Positions 36,937 through 46,060 of a stretch of DNA of 64,000 nucleotides are shown here, piece after piece (position 1 is the first letter of the stretch; the number at the start of each line of letters is the position of its first letter). Position numbers and translations under genes: made by a program. The notes below the pieces were generated by a model. That model had not been told where the DNA came from. It worked only from the letters and a program-made list of their open reading frames with translations, and did not search any database. The stretch is from Alkaliphilus transvaalensis ATCC 700919 (GTDB lineage Bacteria > Bacillota > Clostridia > Peptostreptococcales > Natronincolaceae), in the NCBI RefSeq assembly GCF_000621485.1, contig NZ_JHYF01000009.1, forward strand, positions 62,001 to 126,000. Direction: 5' to 3'.

Positions 36937-36994
36937 AAACCTCCTGAGGCGAGGATTAACCTGTGTTTTGGGCTACTTCTCCTTTTGGAGGTTT
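36937..36994 (+). terminator. Terminator of the substrate-binding protein gene
   Basis: AAACCTCC/GGAGGTTT outer arms with a 42-base interior and a T-rich tail on the plus strand. The interior (GAGGCGAGG...CTTCTCC) is larger than a usual loop. The rest of the gap to 37190 shows no gene. Confidence 0.6.
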
Positions 36995-37189
36995 ATTTTA
37001 TTGTAATCTTCAACTTTATGTACTACTTCGATATCTTTTGAAGACACTTTGTATATTTGGTTTTGAACTTATTTATATCATTAAGCATATCTCACCCCAT
37101 TGGAACATTATAGAAGGTCTACCTCTATAGTTTATTATGCACGGTAAATATTTTTATTATTAATAATCTAATTATCCTTGTAATTACCC

Positions 37190-37218
37190 TTGAAGATTTT
37201 GGTAATCTATGGTACTAT
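37190..37218 (+). promoter_or_regulatory. Promoter of the fluoride riboswitch transcript
   Basis: TTGAAG (37190-37195), 17-base spacer, TACTAT (37213-37218), about 30 bases ahead of the aptamer. Confidence 0.6.
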
Positions 37219-37244
37219 TTATATGTAGATTTTAATTTAATATT

Positions 37245-37332
37245 TAGCGGTGATGGAGTTCACCCTAACCATTGCTTATGCAATTAATGACTCCTACTTA
37301 AATAATAAATTTAGGTAGGAGTTTTTGTTTTT
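37245..37332 (+). promoter_or_regulatory. Fluoride riboswitch (crcB motif) with terminator
   Basis: The plus strand reads GCGGTGATGGAGTTCACC, CTAACCATTGC, GCAATTAATGACTCCTAC. It carries the hallmark GGNGATGGNGTTCNCC block, the AACC junction, a short hairpin and the TGACTCCTAC segment that forms the pseudoknot with GGAGT. The same ACTCCTAC (37290-37297) pairs with GTAGGAGT (37315-37322) to form a terminator with a T tract. Fluoride binding would block the terminator and allow transcription of the antiporter. Confidence 0.92.
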
Positions 37333-37377
37333 GCTTAAAAGGTGACACTATTACTATAAAAGATAGGAGGATTTTAT

Positions 37378-38550
37378 ATGGCTTTAAGTCTTGCAACAAT
37401 TATTGTTTTAGGTCTTATTTTTAGTTGGATTTTTGAAAAACTTAAACTACCTGGTCTATTAGGGATGCTGATTTTAGGAATTATGATGGGTCCCTATGGG
37501 TTAAATTACATTAGTCAAGAAATTTTAGTAATATCAGCCGATCTAAGGAAGATAGCTTTAATTATTATTTTACTTAGGGCGGGTTTAGGTCTAAATAAGG
37601 CCACGCTAAATAAAGTTGGTGTTCCAGCTATTAAAATGAGCTGTATTCCAGGAATCTTTGAAGGACTAACAATTATGATCATTGCTAGGTATCTTCTAAG
37701 AGTTTCTTTTGTAGAAGCTGGCATTCTTGGCTTCATTATTGCAGCTGTTTCTCCAGCTGTTATTGTACCCCAAATGCTGGACTTGATAAATCGGAGGGTA
37801 GGAGAAGAAAAAGGAATCCCAACCTTAATTTTAGCAGGTGCTTCAGTAGATGATGTTTTTGCCATTACTTTATTTACCACTTTTTTAGGTCTATATGGCG
37901 GAAGTAACATCAACTTATTTAAACAACTCTTTAATATTCCCCTTTCCATAGCCCTTGGTATCCTACTAGGTGCATTATTGGGGCTTTTAATGGTATTTCT
38001 CTTTAAAAAATATTCTATCCGAGATACAAAAAAGGTACTAATTATTTTAGGAGTTGCAATCATGTTCTATAGTTTGGAGGCATTTCTTGAGGGAATTATT
38101 CCAATTGCAAGTCTACTGGGAGTTATGACGATAGGGTTTATCCTTTTAGAAAAGTATCCAGAGGTAGCCAATAGAGTAAGTAGTAAGTTTAACAAGATTT
38201 GGGTATTTGCTCAATTGCTATTATTTGTACTGGTTGGTGCTGAAGTAAATATCTATGTAGCTATTGATTCTGGACTAATAGGATTGCTTATAATTGCTGT
38301 TGGACTGATGGCAAGAAGTGTTGGTGTGTTACTATCTGTTGCTGGAACAAACCTTAATCGAAAAGAAAAATTCTTTTGTGTCATTTCTTATGTTCCAAAG
38401 GCAACTGTTCAAGCTGCAATCGGAGCTGTGCCTTTATCAATGGGGGTTGCTTCTGGCGATGTTATCTTAGCTATTGCAGTATTATCTATATTAATTACTG
38501 CTCCATTAGGTTCGATTGGTATTAAGTACACAAGTAAAAGATGGCTATGA
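37378..38550 (+). CDS. CPA-family cation:proton antiporter under fluoride control
   Basis: 390 residues, about 12 membrane segments. MALSLATIIVLGLIFSWIFEKLKLPGLLGMLILGIMMGP and LRKIALIIILLRAGLGLN match NhaP/CPA1-like exchangers; AGASVDDVFAITLF holds the acidic pair (DD) of the ion site in segment 5. AGGAGG lies 7 bases before the ATG. Such antiporters are among the gene classes found behind fluoride riboswitches next to CrcB/Fluc and CLC-F exporters. The transported ion may be Na+, K+ or H+; the link to fluoride is regulatory and seen from the leader. No crcB gene is adjacent. Confidence 0.9.
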   Translation: MALSLATIIVLGLIFSWIFEKLKLPGLLGMLILGIMMGPYGLNYISQEILVISADLRKIALIIILLRAGLGLNKATLNKVGVPAIKMSCIPGIFEGLTIMIIARYLLRVSFVEAGILGFIIAAVSPAVIVPQMLDLINRRVGEEKGIPTLILAGASVDDVFAITLFTTFLGLYGGSNINLFKQLFNIPLSIALGILLGALLGLLMVFLFKKYSIRDTKKVLIILGVAIMFYSLEAFLEGIIPIASLLGVMTIGFILLEKYPEVANRVSSKFNKIWVFAQLLLFVLVGAEVNIYVAIDSGLIGLLIIAVGLMARSVGVLLSVAGTNLNRKEKFFCVISYVPKATVQAAIGAVPLSMGVASGDVILAIAVLSILITAPLGSIGIKYTSKRWL

Positions 38551-38568
38551 GGTTGTGCCACTTTATAG

Positions 38569-38595
38569 ACACCCCCATATATCGCTAGGGGGTGT
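38569..38595 (+). terminator. Terminator of the antiporter gene
   Basis: ACACCCCC/AGGGGGTGT arms with a 10-base loop, T's following, 18 bases after the stop. Confidence 0.85.
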
Positions 38596-38699
38596 TTCCT
38601 TTGGACTAAATCACACAGGAAAGGTAACAATGGCAGAAGTTTTTAAACATATGAATTGTGATACGATAAAAGCTCCTGTGGTGGAAAGCTACCTTAACT

Positions 38700-39779
38700 T
38701 TATAGGGAGCGAGTTTTATTGCCCTTTAAAAAGCTAATAATAAGGAGCATTACAGGTATAATTATCTGAAAAGGAATAGAATAAAGAGGCCATACCTCAA
38801 TTGCCCATCGAAGCATTTCAGCGATATTGGTATAAACCCATATACTTAAACCAACTATTAACACACCCATGGGATAAACGAATACCCTATGGTCCTTCGA
38901 CTTAGTCAATTGGGCAATACCCATAACAGCTGCAAGATAGCATACACAAATTTTCGTTCCTCCGGTTACATAAAATATCACCCCGATAATAGGATCTAGG
39001 TTAAGCCCCGGAATTCTTTTTGTAGCAAGATGGGGAGGAAAAATTTTTCTTTCGATTCCCGTCTCTCCTAAAACCATAATATCCCTAAAAATTGCCACCA
39101 AAAGTAGAGCTCCTGCCAAAATAAATCCTGTAATAAAGCTTCTTTTTATATCCTTTCCTTTATTAACATAGGGAAAAATCATAAAAAAAACTACGGTTTC
39201 TCCAAAAGGAAAGGTAATAACAGAAAGAGAGGCATTCAATACTGGAGTGATACCATTCGGTAAGAGGGGCAACAGGTTTTTAAATTCCATATAGGGTATT
39301 AGTATCATAGAAACCCCTAAATTAAAAATAAAGGTAAAAGGAACAATTAGCTCTGCTGTACGACTGGTTACCTCTAAGCCGCTCTTTACAGAGTAGGCAA
39401 CAGCCAAAACTGACAATATTATCATAAACCAAAGAGGAGTCTCTGGTAAACTGACGGTTACAACATACTCACCAAAGTTCCTCAATACTAGGCTTCCAAG
39501 GTGGATAAAATACCATATGTAAGCAATGGAAAGAAGATTACCCACCCATTTCCCCAACAAAATTTGATTAATTTCCACCAGGGTTTTACCAGGATGTCTC
39601 TGATATAGAGTAAGATATAAGAAAAACAAAAGAAAGCCTCCAAGCCACCCTAGTATATAAGCGAGCCAAGCAGCTTGTCCTGCCTGACTCCCAGGTACAA
39701 TAATAACTGTACTACCTAAAATAAATCCTATCAGAAGAACAGTAAATTGATAGGAGGATATTTGTATCTGCTTTCCCAT
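38700..39779 (-). CDS. GerAB-family spore germination permease (B subunit)
   Basis: 359 residues, ten membrane segments of the APC-like fold. Begins MGKQIQISSYQFTVLLIGFILGS and contains LAYILGWLGGFLLFFLYLTLY; these are typical of GerAB/GerKB germinant-binding subunits. In the spore inner membrane it senses small nutrients and, with A and C subunits, opens an ion path. Last gene of the operon gerA-gerC-small protein-gerB. GAGGTGATG ribosome site. Confidence 0.93.
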   Translation of the reverse strand: MGKQIQISSYQFTVLLIGFILGSTVIIVPGSQAGQAAWLAYILGWLGGFLLFFLYLTLYQRHPGKTLVEINQILLGKWVGNLLSIAYIWYFIHLGSLVLRNFGEYVVTVSLPETPLWFMIILSVLAVAYSVKSGLEVTSRTAELIVPFTFIFNLGVSMILIPYMEFKNLLPLLPNGITPVLNASLSVITFPFGETVVFFMIFPYVNKGKDIKRSFITGFILAGALLLVAIFRDIMVLGETGIERKIFPPHLATKRIPGLNLDPIIGVIFYVTGGTKICVCYLAAVMGIAQLTKSKDHRVFVYPMGVLIVGLSIWVYTNIAEMLRWAIEVWPLYSIPFQIIIPVMLLIISFLKGNKTRSL

Positions 39780-39785
39780 AAATCA

Positions 39786-40010
39786 TCACCTCTTAAAAAC
39801 AAGATTTATCGCTTTTTCTATATAGACCGCTGGCGAAGCTACAGGAAGATCCTGCATAATAATATAAGTAATGCATATACCCAGAAACAATATTATGATA
39901 TAACTGAAGATAACTGATTTATTTTGCCTTTTTATTAGAAAGGGTATATCGAATAATGTTGCAAGCAAGATCAGCAATAGAACAATTAAAAATCTAAAGA
40001 TAACAATCAC
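39786..40010 (-). CDS. Small two-TM protein in the germination operon (D-subunit-like)
   Basis: 74 residues: a first helix (IVIFRFLIVLLLILLATLFDIPFLI), a short basic link, a second helix (VIFSYIIILFLGICITYIIM) and a C-terminal tail ending EKAINLVFKR. It begins at a GTG 3 bases after the gerC stop, so it is probably translationally coupled. Some Bacillus gerA-type operons carry similar small two-TM D proteins that modulate receptor response; the placement and topology here fit, though sequence homology cannot be shown by eye. Confidence 0.75.
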   Translation of the reverse strand: MIVIFRFLIVLLLILLATLFDIPFLIKRQNKSVIFSYIIILFLGICITYIIMQDLPVASPAVYIEKAINLVFKR

Positions 40011-40013
40011 CCC

Positions 40014-41171
40014 TTATTCAGATGAGGAGGGAGCTAATATTTGTCCGGTTCCTCTAATCTTTGCCTCTACTTCAATTTCAAAAGGAGAGTTTACAAAAAT
40101 ATCATCCCAATCCTCTTTGATTTCTTCCCAGAGCTTAGGGTATTTCTTATAGACCAGCTGTCCGAAGCCAAAAAAATCTATCCCAAACTGATTTTGAGCA
40201 ATATGAAATATTTCAGTTACCTCATGGGTAATTAATTTTTCCTTCTCCTGTTCTAAAAACCTAATATCCTTTGCTTCTGTTTTATCAATGATACCCTGCT
40301 GTCCCCCTATATTCCCTTCTTCTTTAATGGATACCTTTAAAATAATTTGGCCATCTCTAACCTCTACATCCATTTTCGATTGAGTTCGTATCGTTTCTAA
40401 AGATACTAGTTTTTTGGGATCTTCATTATGGGGAACTACTAAGATAAGACTCTGTAGATCTCCTATTACCCATAGGTATCCCCGTGTTTGATAAGGGTTT
40501 AAAAATCCTATCAAATGCTCTCCAGAAAAAACTGCTGATCCTTGGGTACGAAGTTCCTTTACGTATTGGGGATGCTCTGGTCCTCTTTTAGTAATAATAC
40601 CCATAACCAACTGCTTACCAGGGGTGTTGTATTCTTCTAAAAGGTCCAAAAGAACCATATCCCTTGAAAAGCCAACAGCATCATTATTTTCTAGGGTATT
40701 AACAATATGTATGGCTGGAAGGGCTTCATAAATACTTTCGATCTCTAATAGTTCTTTAGCTGATATATCTTTTGTGACAACAATATTAGCTTGCCTTCTA
40801 AATTCATGGTCCCGTTCCATAAAATCAATCAGTTTTTGGATCCCATGATTTGCAACACTTTCGCCAAAAACGATGAGTTGTATATGTCCAATATAAACTT
40901 TTTGACTAGTTACGGTGGATAGTTTCCTTATGGCTTCAAAAAAAGTTGGCCCAACCTCTGTATAGGTAACGGTAGCATTTCCTTCTGTTCCCTCCAGACC
41001 TAGCTTTCTAGGCACCACTGCTTGCACCGTTACCTGAAGTTCTTCATCCTCTGTTATATCTATACCTAGGGCAAGGGCAACCACTAAATCATTTACTTCC
41101 CTTCGATTCCAACAACCAGTAAAAGTGATTACTTGTACGATGACCATCAATAGTAAAAATGCTTTTTTCAT
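40014..41171 (-). CDS. Ger(x)C-family spore germination lipoprotein (C subunit)
   Basis: 385 residues with a lipobox FTGCWNRREVNDL, which is the family's hallmark start after the signal peptide. The N-domain (VVALALGIDITEDEELQVTVQAVVP), the middle with GHIQLIVFGE and the C-domain with EVTEIFHIAQNQFGIDFFGFG are intact. The protein sits on the outer face of the spore inner membrane with the A and B subunits. 21 bases after gerA. Confidence 0.95.
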   Translation of the reverse strand: MKKAFLLLMVIVQVITFTGCWNRREVNDLVVALALGIDITEDEELQVTVQAVVPRKLGLEGTEGNATVTYTEVGPTFFEAIRKLSTVTSQKVYIGHIQLIVFGESVANHGIQKLIDFMERDHEFRRQANIVVTKDISAKELLEIESIYEALPAIHIVNTLENNDAVGFSRDMVLLDLLEEYNTPGKQLVMGIITKRGPEHPQYVKELRTQGSAVFSGEHLIGFLNPYQTRGYLWVIGDLQSLILVVPHNEDPKKLVSLETIRTQSKMDVEVRDGQIILKVSIKEEGNIGGQQGIIDKTEAKDIRFLEQEKEKLITHEVTEIFHIAQNQFGIDFFGFGQLVYKKYPKLWEEIKEDWDDIFVNSPFEIEVEAKIRGTGQILAPSSSE

Positions 41172-41192
41172 TATTCCACCCCTTTTTTAAAG

Positions 41193-42719
41193 CTATCTTT
41201 TCTTGATCAAAAGAGTCCATAAAGGCCCTCTGATTATGGTATCTTCTAAATCCTCCAAGGAGGTGGGGGCAAAGGAAGCTAAATAAGGAACTCCAAAGGA
41301 CCTTAAGTTGCACATATAGATAAATACAATAATGAGACCAAAGGCAATACCATAGAAACCAACAATACTTGCTAAAACTAGCAATAAAAATCTTATTAAA
41401 AAAATAGAATTTTGAAGACCTGGTACCACAAAGCTGGTAATAGCAGTCAACGCCACTACAATGATCATTAAAGGACTGGCAATCCCTGCCTCTACCACAG
41501 CTTGTCCTAATACAATAGCTCCTACGACACTGATGGCCTGCCCTACAACCTTAGGCATCCGAATTCCTGCTTCATTGATCAGTTTAAAAATCACAATCAT
41601 CAGTAAAGCCTCTGTGAAGGAAGATATAGGTATAGGCTCTCTAGCCGACATTATAGATAAAAACAGCTTAAAAGGTATAACCTCATGGTGGAAAGTTTGG
41701 ACCCCTACATAAATGGCTGGTAATGTGGTAGTAATAATCAAAGCCAGTAAGCGAGTAATTCTTAAAACTGTAGCAAAGGGCCATTTGATATAATAGTCTT
41801 CACTGGTTTGCAGATATTCCACCAATAGATGAGGTACTGTTAAAACAAAAGGAGTACCGTCACATAACACCGCAATTCGTCCTTCAAAGATTTTCCCCAC
41901 CACCACATCGGGTTTTTCTGTAGTTCCTACCGCAGGAAAAGTACAAAAAGGTTGGTCATCTATGAATTCTTCAATATAACCAGATTCCAAAACAGAGTCA
42001 ATATTAATTTTCTCAATACGACTTTTAAGTTCTTCAATAATTTTGGGGTTAGCTATCCCCTCTATGTAACAGATGGCTAATTCTGTCTTTGAATAGCTTC
42101 CTCTAGTAATATATTCGAATTTTAGCTTAGGACTTTTAACCTTTCTTCGAATCATGGTAATGTTAGTAGCAATATCTTCATTAAAACCTTCCCTAGGCCC
42201 TCTAACCACAGTCTCCGAGGAAGGTTCATTAATACCTCTAGTTTCCCAATGACTTACTGAAATGGCTATAGCCGAAGGACTTCCATCTATAATAATAATC
42301 CCATAACCCTTTAAAAGATGATCCACTACTTCATTTAATGACTCTACTAGAAAAGTGTTTAGAGAAGTAATAACTTCTTCTGCTAGTACAGTAGTAATTG
42401 TCTTAGCAGTTTTTACACCAAGAAAAGGAGTCGCATCTTGTCCCATTAAGGGTTTAAGTACATTTAGTTCTAGTGCTTCAGTATCAACCATCCCCTCCAT
42501 ATAGCAAATAATAGCTTTATTTTTAGGAAATGTCCTAATCTTAAAGGGTCGAATGATTAGGCCCTCATCATGAAGAAAGATTTCTTCAAGACGTTTTCTT
42601 GTTGACTCTATATTAAAATCAAGCTTCTCTATTATCTCAGTAGGACTAGGTGTAAAACTATTGCGATTCACAGGTGAATACTTAAGATATTTGATAATAC
42701 CGATGATCTTCCTTATCAT
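41193..42719 (-). CDS. GerA-family spore germination protein (A subunit)
   Basis: 508 residues. Soluble N-domain about 1-290 with IIRPFKIRTFPKNKAIICYMEG and the conserved WETRGINEPSSETVVRGPREGFNED, then five or six membrane segments from ITRLLALIITTTLPAIYVGV, and PISSFTEALLMIVIFKLINEAGIRMP. First gene of the gerA-gerC-small-gerB operon; it forms the pentameric channel of the receptor. Confidence 0.95.
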   Translation of the reverse strand: MIRKIIGIIKYLKYSPVNRNSFTPSPTEIIEKLDFNIESTRKRLEEIFLHDEGLIIRPFKIRTFPKNKAIICYMEGMVDTEALELNVLKPLMGQDATPFLGVKTAKTITTVLAEEVITSLNTFLVESLNEVVDHLLKGYGIIIIDGSPSAIAISVSHWETRGINEPSSETVVRGPREGFNEDIATNITMIRRKVKSPKLKFEYITRGSYSKTELAICYIEGIANPKIIEELKSRIEKINIDSVLESGYIEEFIDDQPFCTFPAVGTTEKPDVVVGKIFEGRIAVLCDGTPFVLTVPHLLVEYLQTSEDYYIKWPFATVLRITRLLALIITTTLPAIYVGVQTFHHEVIPFKLFLSIMSAREPIPISSFTEALLMIVIFKLINEAGIRMPKVVGQAISVVGAIVLGQAVVEAGIASPLMIIVVALTAITSFVVPGLQNSIFLIRFLLLVLASIVGFYGIAFGLIIVFIYMCNLRSFGVPYLASFAPTSLEDLEDTIIRGPLWTLLIKKR

Positions 42720-42936
42720 AGAACCTCCTCTATAAACAGTTAAATATTGTGTTGTACTATATAGAATGGCTGTAATAAAGGAAATTATCCTCTTAAATTA
42801 ATAAATTTGTAAATATCATAAAAGTCCTTTAAATATCTCTAAAGTCTTTTTATGTATTATTTGTTTTTAATGTTTCGAAGTATTATATGATAATAAACTT
42901 AAAACAAAACAGCTAAGTTTGTAGCTTTTCTTAAAT

Positions 42937-42970
42937 AAAGGACTGCCTTTCATTGAACTGACAGTCCTTT
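42937..42970 (-). terminator. Terminator of the mgtC gene
   Basis: AAAGGACTG/CAGTCCTTT arms with a 16-base loop and a T-rich tail, starting 7 bases after the mgtC stop. Confidence 0.8.
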
Positions 42971-42976
42971 ATTTAT

Positions 42977-43663
42977 TTAGGGCTGCATCTCCCAGCCCAC
43001 AGAAGTTATGCCACTTTCTAGACTAATCCTGCTAGCTATCTTCTCTAATGCTGCATGATTTTTACCAAGACTAGAAACTCTTGCCGTAACCTCTACAGTT
43101 TCAGTATTTTCTATATCCTCGCTTTCTAAGTTAGTCAACATAATATCTTCACCCTGCATCATATGAATCAATAGGGCACGAATATGGAATTCAGCTTTTT
43201 CTAAGCATATGACTCTTAAAGTATATATCAATTCATAATCCTCTAAGGGCTTACACTGGTCTTCGAACTTTTTAATAAAACCCCTTAGATATACATTTGC
43301 TATTAAAATAAAGATGGTACCGATGACTGCTTCAACTAGAAATCCCGCACTTGTTAGTACTCCAACTGCTGCAGAACACCATAGGGTTGCTGCTGTATTT
43401 AACCCCCTTACATTTAACCCATCTCTAATGATGACTCCTGCCCCAAGGAAACCTATTCCCGAAACCACTTGAGCAGCCATTCTGGTTGGACTCCCTTCAC
43501 CTTCAATAATCATCGATAGGGTTACAAATAAAAATGCACCTAAGGCAACTAATACATTGGTTCTCATCCCTGCCATCCGCTGTCTTTTTTGTCTTTCAAA
43601 ACCTATTGCTCCACCTAAAATAAAGGCAAGACTTATTCTAAGAATAAAACTTACGATAACCAT
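42977..43663 (-). CDS. mgtC: MgtC/SapB family membrane protein
   Basis: 228 residues. Five membrane segments with the family signature GGAIGFERQKRQRMAGMRTNVLVALGAFLFV and QVVSGIGFLGAGVIIRDGLNVRGLNTAATLWCSAAVGVL; the C-terminal about 90 residues form an ACT-like soluble domain (VEVTARVSSLGKNHAALEKI). MgtC is linked to growth at low Mg2+ and in pathogens to control of the ATP synthase. It follows the MgtE N-domain-like gene by 137 bases, behind an M-box riboswitch. AGGAGGTAAAAT precedes the ATG. Confidence 0.93.
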   Translation of the reverse strand: MVIVSFILRISLAFILGGAIGFERQKRQRMAGMRTNVLVALGAFLFVTLSMIIEGEGSPTRMAAQVVSGIGFLGAGVIIRDGLNVRGLNTAATLWCSAAVGVLTSAGFLVEAVIGTIFILIANVYLRGFIKKFEDQCKPLEDYELIYTLRVICLEKAEFHIRALLIHMMQGEDIMLTNLESEDIENTETVEVTARVSSLGKNHAALEKIASRISLESGITSVGWEMQP

Positions 43664-43800
43664 ATTTTACCTCCTTCCTAATTAACCATAGCTGTTATTT
43701 TGCATACTCTAGCAAATATACATTGAATTGTTTTTAACCTTCCTATAACATTATTTTTATTAGACAATAGGAAGTTTAAATCATCTACCAAAGCATCCAC

Positions 43801-44052
43801 CTATCCATTATTTTTTTTAGTTGGATACAATGAATTTATTAATTTTATCCTCATTTCATCATTCATACTAACATAGATCTGTCTAGCTCCTTCTTTATTC
43901 ATCAACCTAAATATCTTCTCTTGTTGGTTGATACTTAATTGTCTAAAAATATGCTTTAACTTATTTATATCACTCTTATTAACTAGTTCTTTTAACCTTT
44001 CAATATCATTCTTTTTTAAACACCTTAAAATCTCTGCTCTTAAAATTGTCAT
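43801..44052 (-). CDS. Freestanding MgtE N-domain-like protein (83 aa)
   Basis: From the ATG at 44052, six bases after AGGGGG, the protein reads MTILRAEILRCLKKNDIERL. It aligns by eye with the start of the full MgtE encoded at 44433-45800: LKKNDIERLKELVNK against LEKKDIDSLKRLLSN, LSINQQEKIFRLMNKEGAR against LSPEEQVIVYRLLTKERAL, and MNDEMRIKLINSL against LDTSLQQKLLSSF. It is the superhelical Mg2+-sensing N-domain unit alone, without CBS or membrane parts. A frame-open extension to 44181 overlaps the riboswitch terminator and is not coding. Placed between an M-box and mgtC. Confidence 0.75.
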   Translation of the reverse strand: MTILRAEILRCLKKNDIERLKELVNKSDINKLKHIFRQLSINQQEKIFRLMNKEGARQIYVSMNDEMRIKLINSLYPTKKNNG

Positions 44053-44188
44053 GGGTATCCCCCTATAAATGAGATTTATTAAAAAGTAATCTTTTATACT
44101 TCTACCATTTGCTATACCCATCACCCCTTTCTTATTAGTTTTCCTGCTAACCAATAAACTCAACACTATAAAAAAAATCAAAATAAAA

Positions 44189-44420
44189 AGAGTAACTCAA
44201 ATAAGGAGCTACTCTTGAAAATTCTCTAACTTAAAAATGGCATAGAAAACCTACAGTAAATTATCTCCTCGTATGAGCTTTAGCACTAAATGACGTAGAT
44301 TCTTCTGAATCAGCTACCTTAAGCTAGACCTTAATCCGACCTTGCCTGTTCTACCCATTGGCGTCTCTCGACATTTTTGGGCAGTAGCCTGTGTTCATTT
44401 AGGAGCCTCACCTAACAAGA
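44189..44420 (-). promoter_or_regulatory. M-box Mg2+ riboswitch 1 with terminator (controls MgtE-N-like and mgtC)
   Basis: Minus-strand landmarks in order: TTAGGTGAGGCTCCTA (44415-44400), ACAGGCTACTGCCC, AATGTCGAGAGACGCC, AATGGGTAGAACAGGC, CGGATTAAGGTC, AGCTGATTCAG, and GTGCTAAAGCTC (44287-44276), which are all M-box (ykoK) consensus blocks. A terminator AGAGTAGCTC/GAGTTACTCT plus T-rich tract closes it at 44215-44189. It begins only 13 bases after mgtE, so it can also be fed by mgtE read-through. Confidence 0.95.
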
Positions 44421-44432
44421 CTTATTAAGTTA

Positions 44433-45800
44433 TTATAAAAGAAATCCTAAAAATTGACTTACTAACACAAAGTAGATTAATAAACCTGTAATATCTTTAA
44501 TGGTTGTTATAATTGGGTCTGCTCCGGCTGCCTGGTCTATGTCTAACTTGAAAAGAATGAATGGAATCAAGAAGCCTAGTGCTGTGGCTAAGGTCATTGT
44601 AAAGGCTAAGGCTAATCCAACTGCAATACCTAATTGAGGTATCCCTTGCCAAATAGAAGCTACCACTCCTGCAACTACTCCCACTAATGCTCCCATACTT
44701 AGACCTATCCCTGTTTCTTTTAATAAATGTCTTGTAAATTTCTTTAAATTAATATGACCAAGAATTAATGCCCTAGCAAAGATTGTAGAAGACTGTGTCC
44801 CTGCATTTCCACCCATATCCATGATTACAGGAATGAAGACTGCAACTGCAGCAATGGCTTCTAAGGTTTCTTCAAAGGTATCAATAACAGCCCCAGCCAT
44901 TAAACCGCCAATCAGGGTAATGACTAAGAAGGGTAATCTAACCTTCCAAATATCCCACACAGAACCATTAACTAAAACCTCACTGCGATCAGCTTCTTTT
45001 TTGTTTAAGTCTGCTAAACCAGCTTTATCAAAGATATCTTCTGTTGCTTCTTCCTGAAGAATATCCATAGCATCATCTATAGTAATGATCCCTACTAGTC
45101 GATTTTCTTTATCAGCAACAGGAATAGCCAATAAATCAAGTTCTTGTAATACTGTGGCTACTTCTTCTTGGTCAGTATCTGTTGTTACTTTTATTACCTT
45201 TTTATGCATAATATTTTCAATTTTATCAGTTAAATCTGCAGTTAGAAGTTCCCTTAAGGATAAAACGCCCTCTAATTTCCTAGCATCGTCTGTTACATAA
45301 AGGGTATAGATGGTTTCCATCTCCTTAGCATTTTCCCTAATTTTCTTTAGGGCATCCTCCACGGTTATATCTCTTCTAAATCGAATATATTCTGTAGTCA
45401 TAATTCTACCAGCAGTTTCAGCTTCATAGCCCATTAATAGGTTTGTTTCTTTACGTTCCTCTGCTGATAATGAGTTCAAAAGTTTTTTGGCTACTGTAGC
45501 AGGTAATTCATCTAATAATCTTACTCGATCATCTGGGGCTAATTCTGTGATCATTTCAATAGCCTTCTCATCTGTAAAGGAGCTTAGTAGCTTTTGTTGC
45601 AGACTTGTGTCTAATTGTTCGAAGACAAATAAAGCCCTTTCTTTGGTAAGTAATCTATATACGATAACTTGCTCTTCTGGTGATAAATCTCTAATTACAT
45701 CTAATATTTCCATATCCTCTGCATTACTTAATAATCTTTTTAATGAGTCAATATCCTTTTTTTCTAGATAAGCCCAAATGGTTTCTTTGAATTGTGGCAT
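44433..45800 (-). CDS. mgtE: Magnesium transporter MgtE
   Basis: 455 residues, normal length. Superhelical N-domain 1-130 (LSPEEQVIVYRLL), tandem CBS domains (MTTEYIRFRRDITVEDALKKI; VADKENRLVGIITIDDAMDIL), connecting helix and five membrane segments with the pore region AGAVIDTFEETLEAIAAVAVFIPVIMDMGGNAGTQS. Cytosolic Mg2+ binds the N and CBS domains and closes the channel. Transcription is under its own M-box riboswitch with UUCG-loop terminator. GGAGGGATTACA precedes the ATG. Confidence 0.98.
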   Translation of the reverse strand: MPQFKETIWAYLEKKDIDSLKRLLSNAEDMEILDVIRDLSPEEQVIVYRLLTKERALFVFEQLDTSLQQKLLSSFTDEKAIEMITELAPDDRVRLLDELPATVAKKLLNSLSAEERKETNLLMGYEAETAGRIMTTEYIRFRRDITVEDALKKIRENAKEMETIYTLYVTDDARKLEGVLSLRELLTADLTDKIENIMHKKVIKVTTDTDQEEVATVLQELDLLAIPVADKENRLVGIITIDDAMDILQEEATEDIFDKAGLADLNKKEADRSEVLVNGSVWDIWKVRLPFLVITLIGGLMAGAVIDTFEETLEAIAAVAVFIPVIMDMGGNAGTQSSTIFARALILGHINLKKFTRHLLKETGIGLSMGALVGVVAGVVASIWQGIPQLGIAVGLALAFTMTLATALGFLIPFILFKLDIDQAAGADPIITTIKDITGLLIYFVLVSQFLGFLL

Positions 45801-45916
45801 TGTAATCCCTCCGATTTTTTATAGTTTTCCTAAATGTTATTTTACTTATTCTACACCTACCCTCAAAAGGGCCATCATTATCAGATTCCATTGGACTCAC
45901 CTCCTTATTTTGGCAA

Positions 45917-45941
45917 CAAAAAAACGACTCCGAAGAGTCGT
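45917..45941 (-). terminator. Riboswitch terminator ahead of mgtE
   Basis: ACGACTC-TTCG-GAGTCGT with a seven-T tract on the minus strand, about 120 bases before mgtE. Confidence 0.9.
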
Positions 45942-46060
45942 AGGCAACATAATAAAGTAGCAATGGTCATAAACAATAGAGCATTGTTTTACCATGCTAA
46001 AGGATGCACCAAAAAATTATCTTAATAAAGATAATAAGATAGTACACTACCAACCTATAA

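Noticed and set aside
36937-36994. TPP riboswitch reading of the GAGG...CTTCTCC segment
   Set aside because: It lies downstream of the binding-protein gene and lacks the CUGAGA and GCGUAGGGA blocks; better explained as a terminator.
38630-38737. Possible 35-aa plus-strand peptide (MAEVFKHMNCDTIKAPVVES)
   Set aside because: AGGAAAGG precedes it, but it comes after the antiporter's terminator, overlaps the end of gerB and shows no recognisable motif.
44053-44181. N-terminal extension of the MgtE N-domain-like protein
   Set aside because: It overlaps the region just after the M-box terminator, and a good ribosome site sits directly before ATG 44052.
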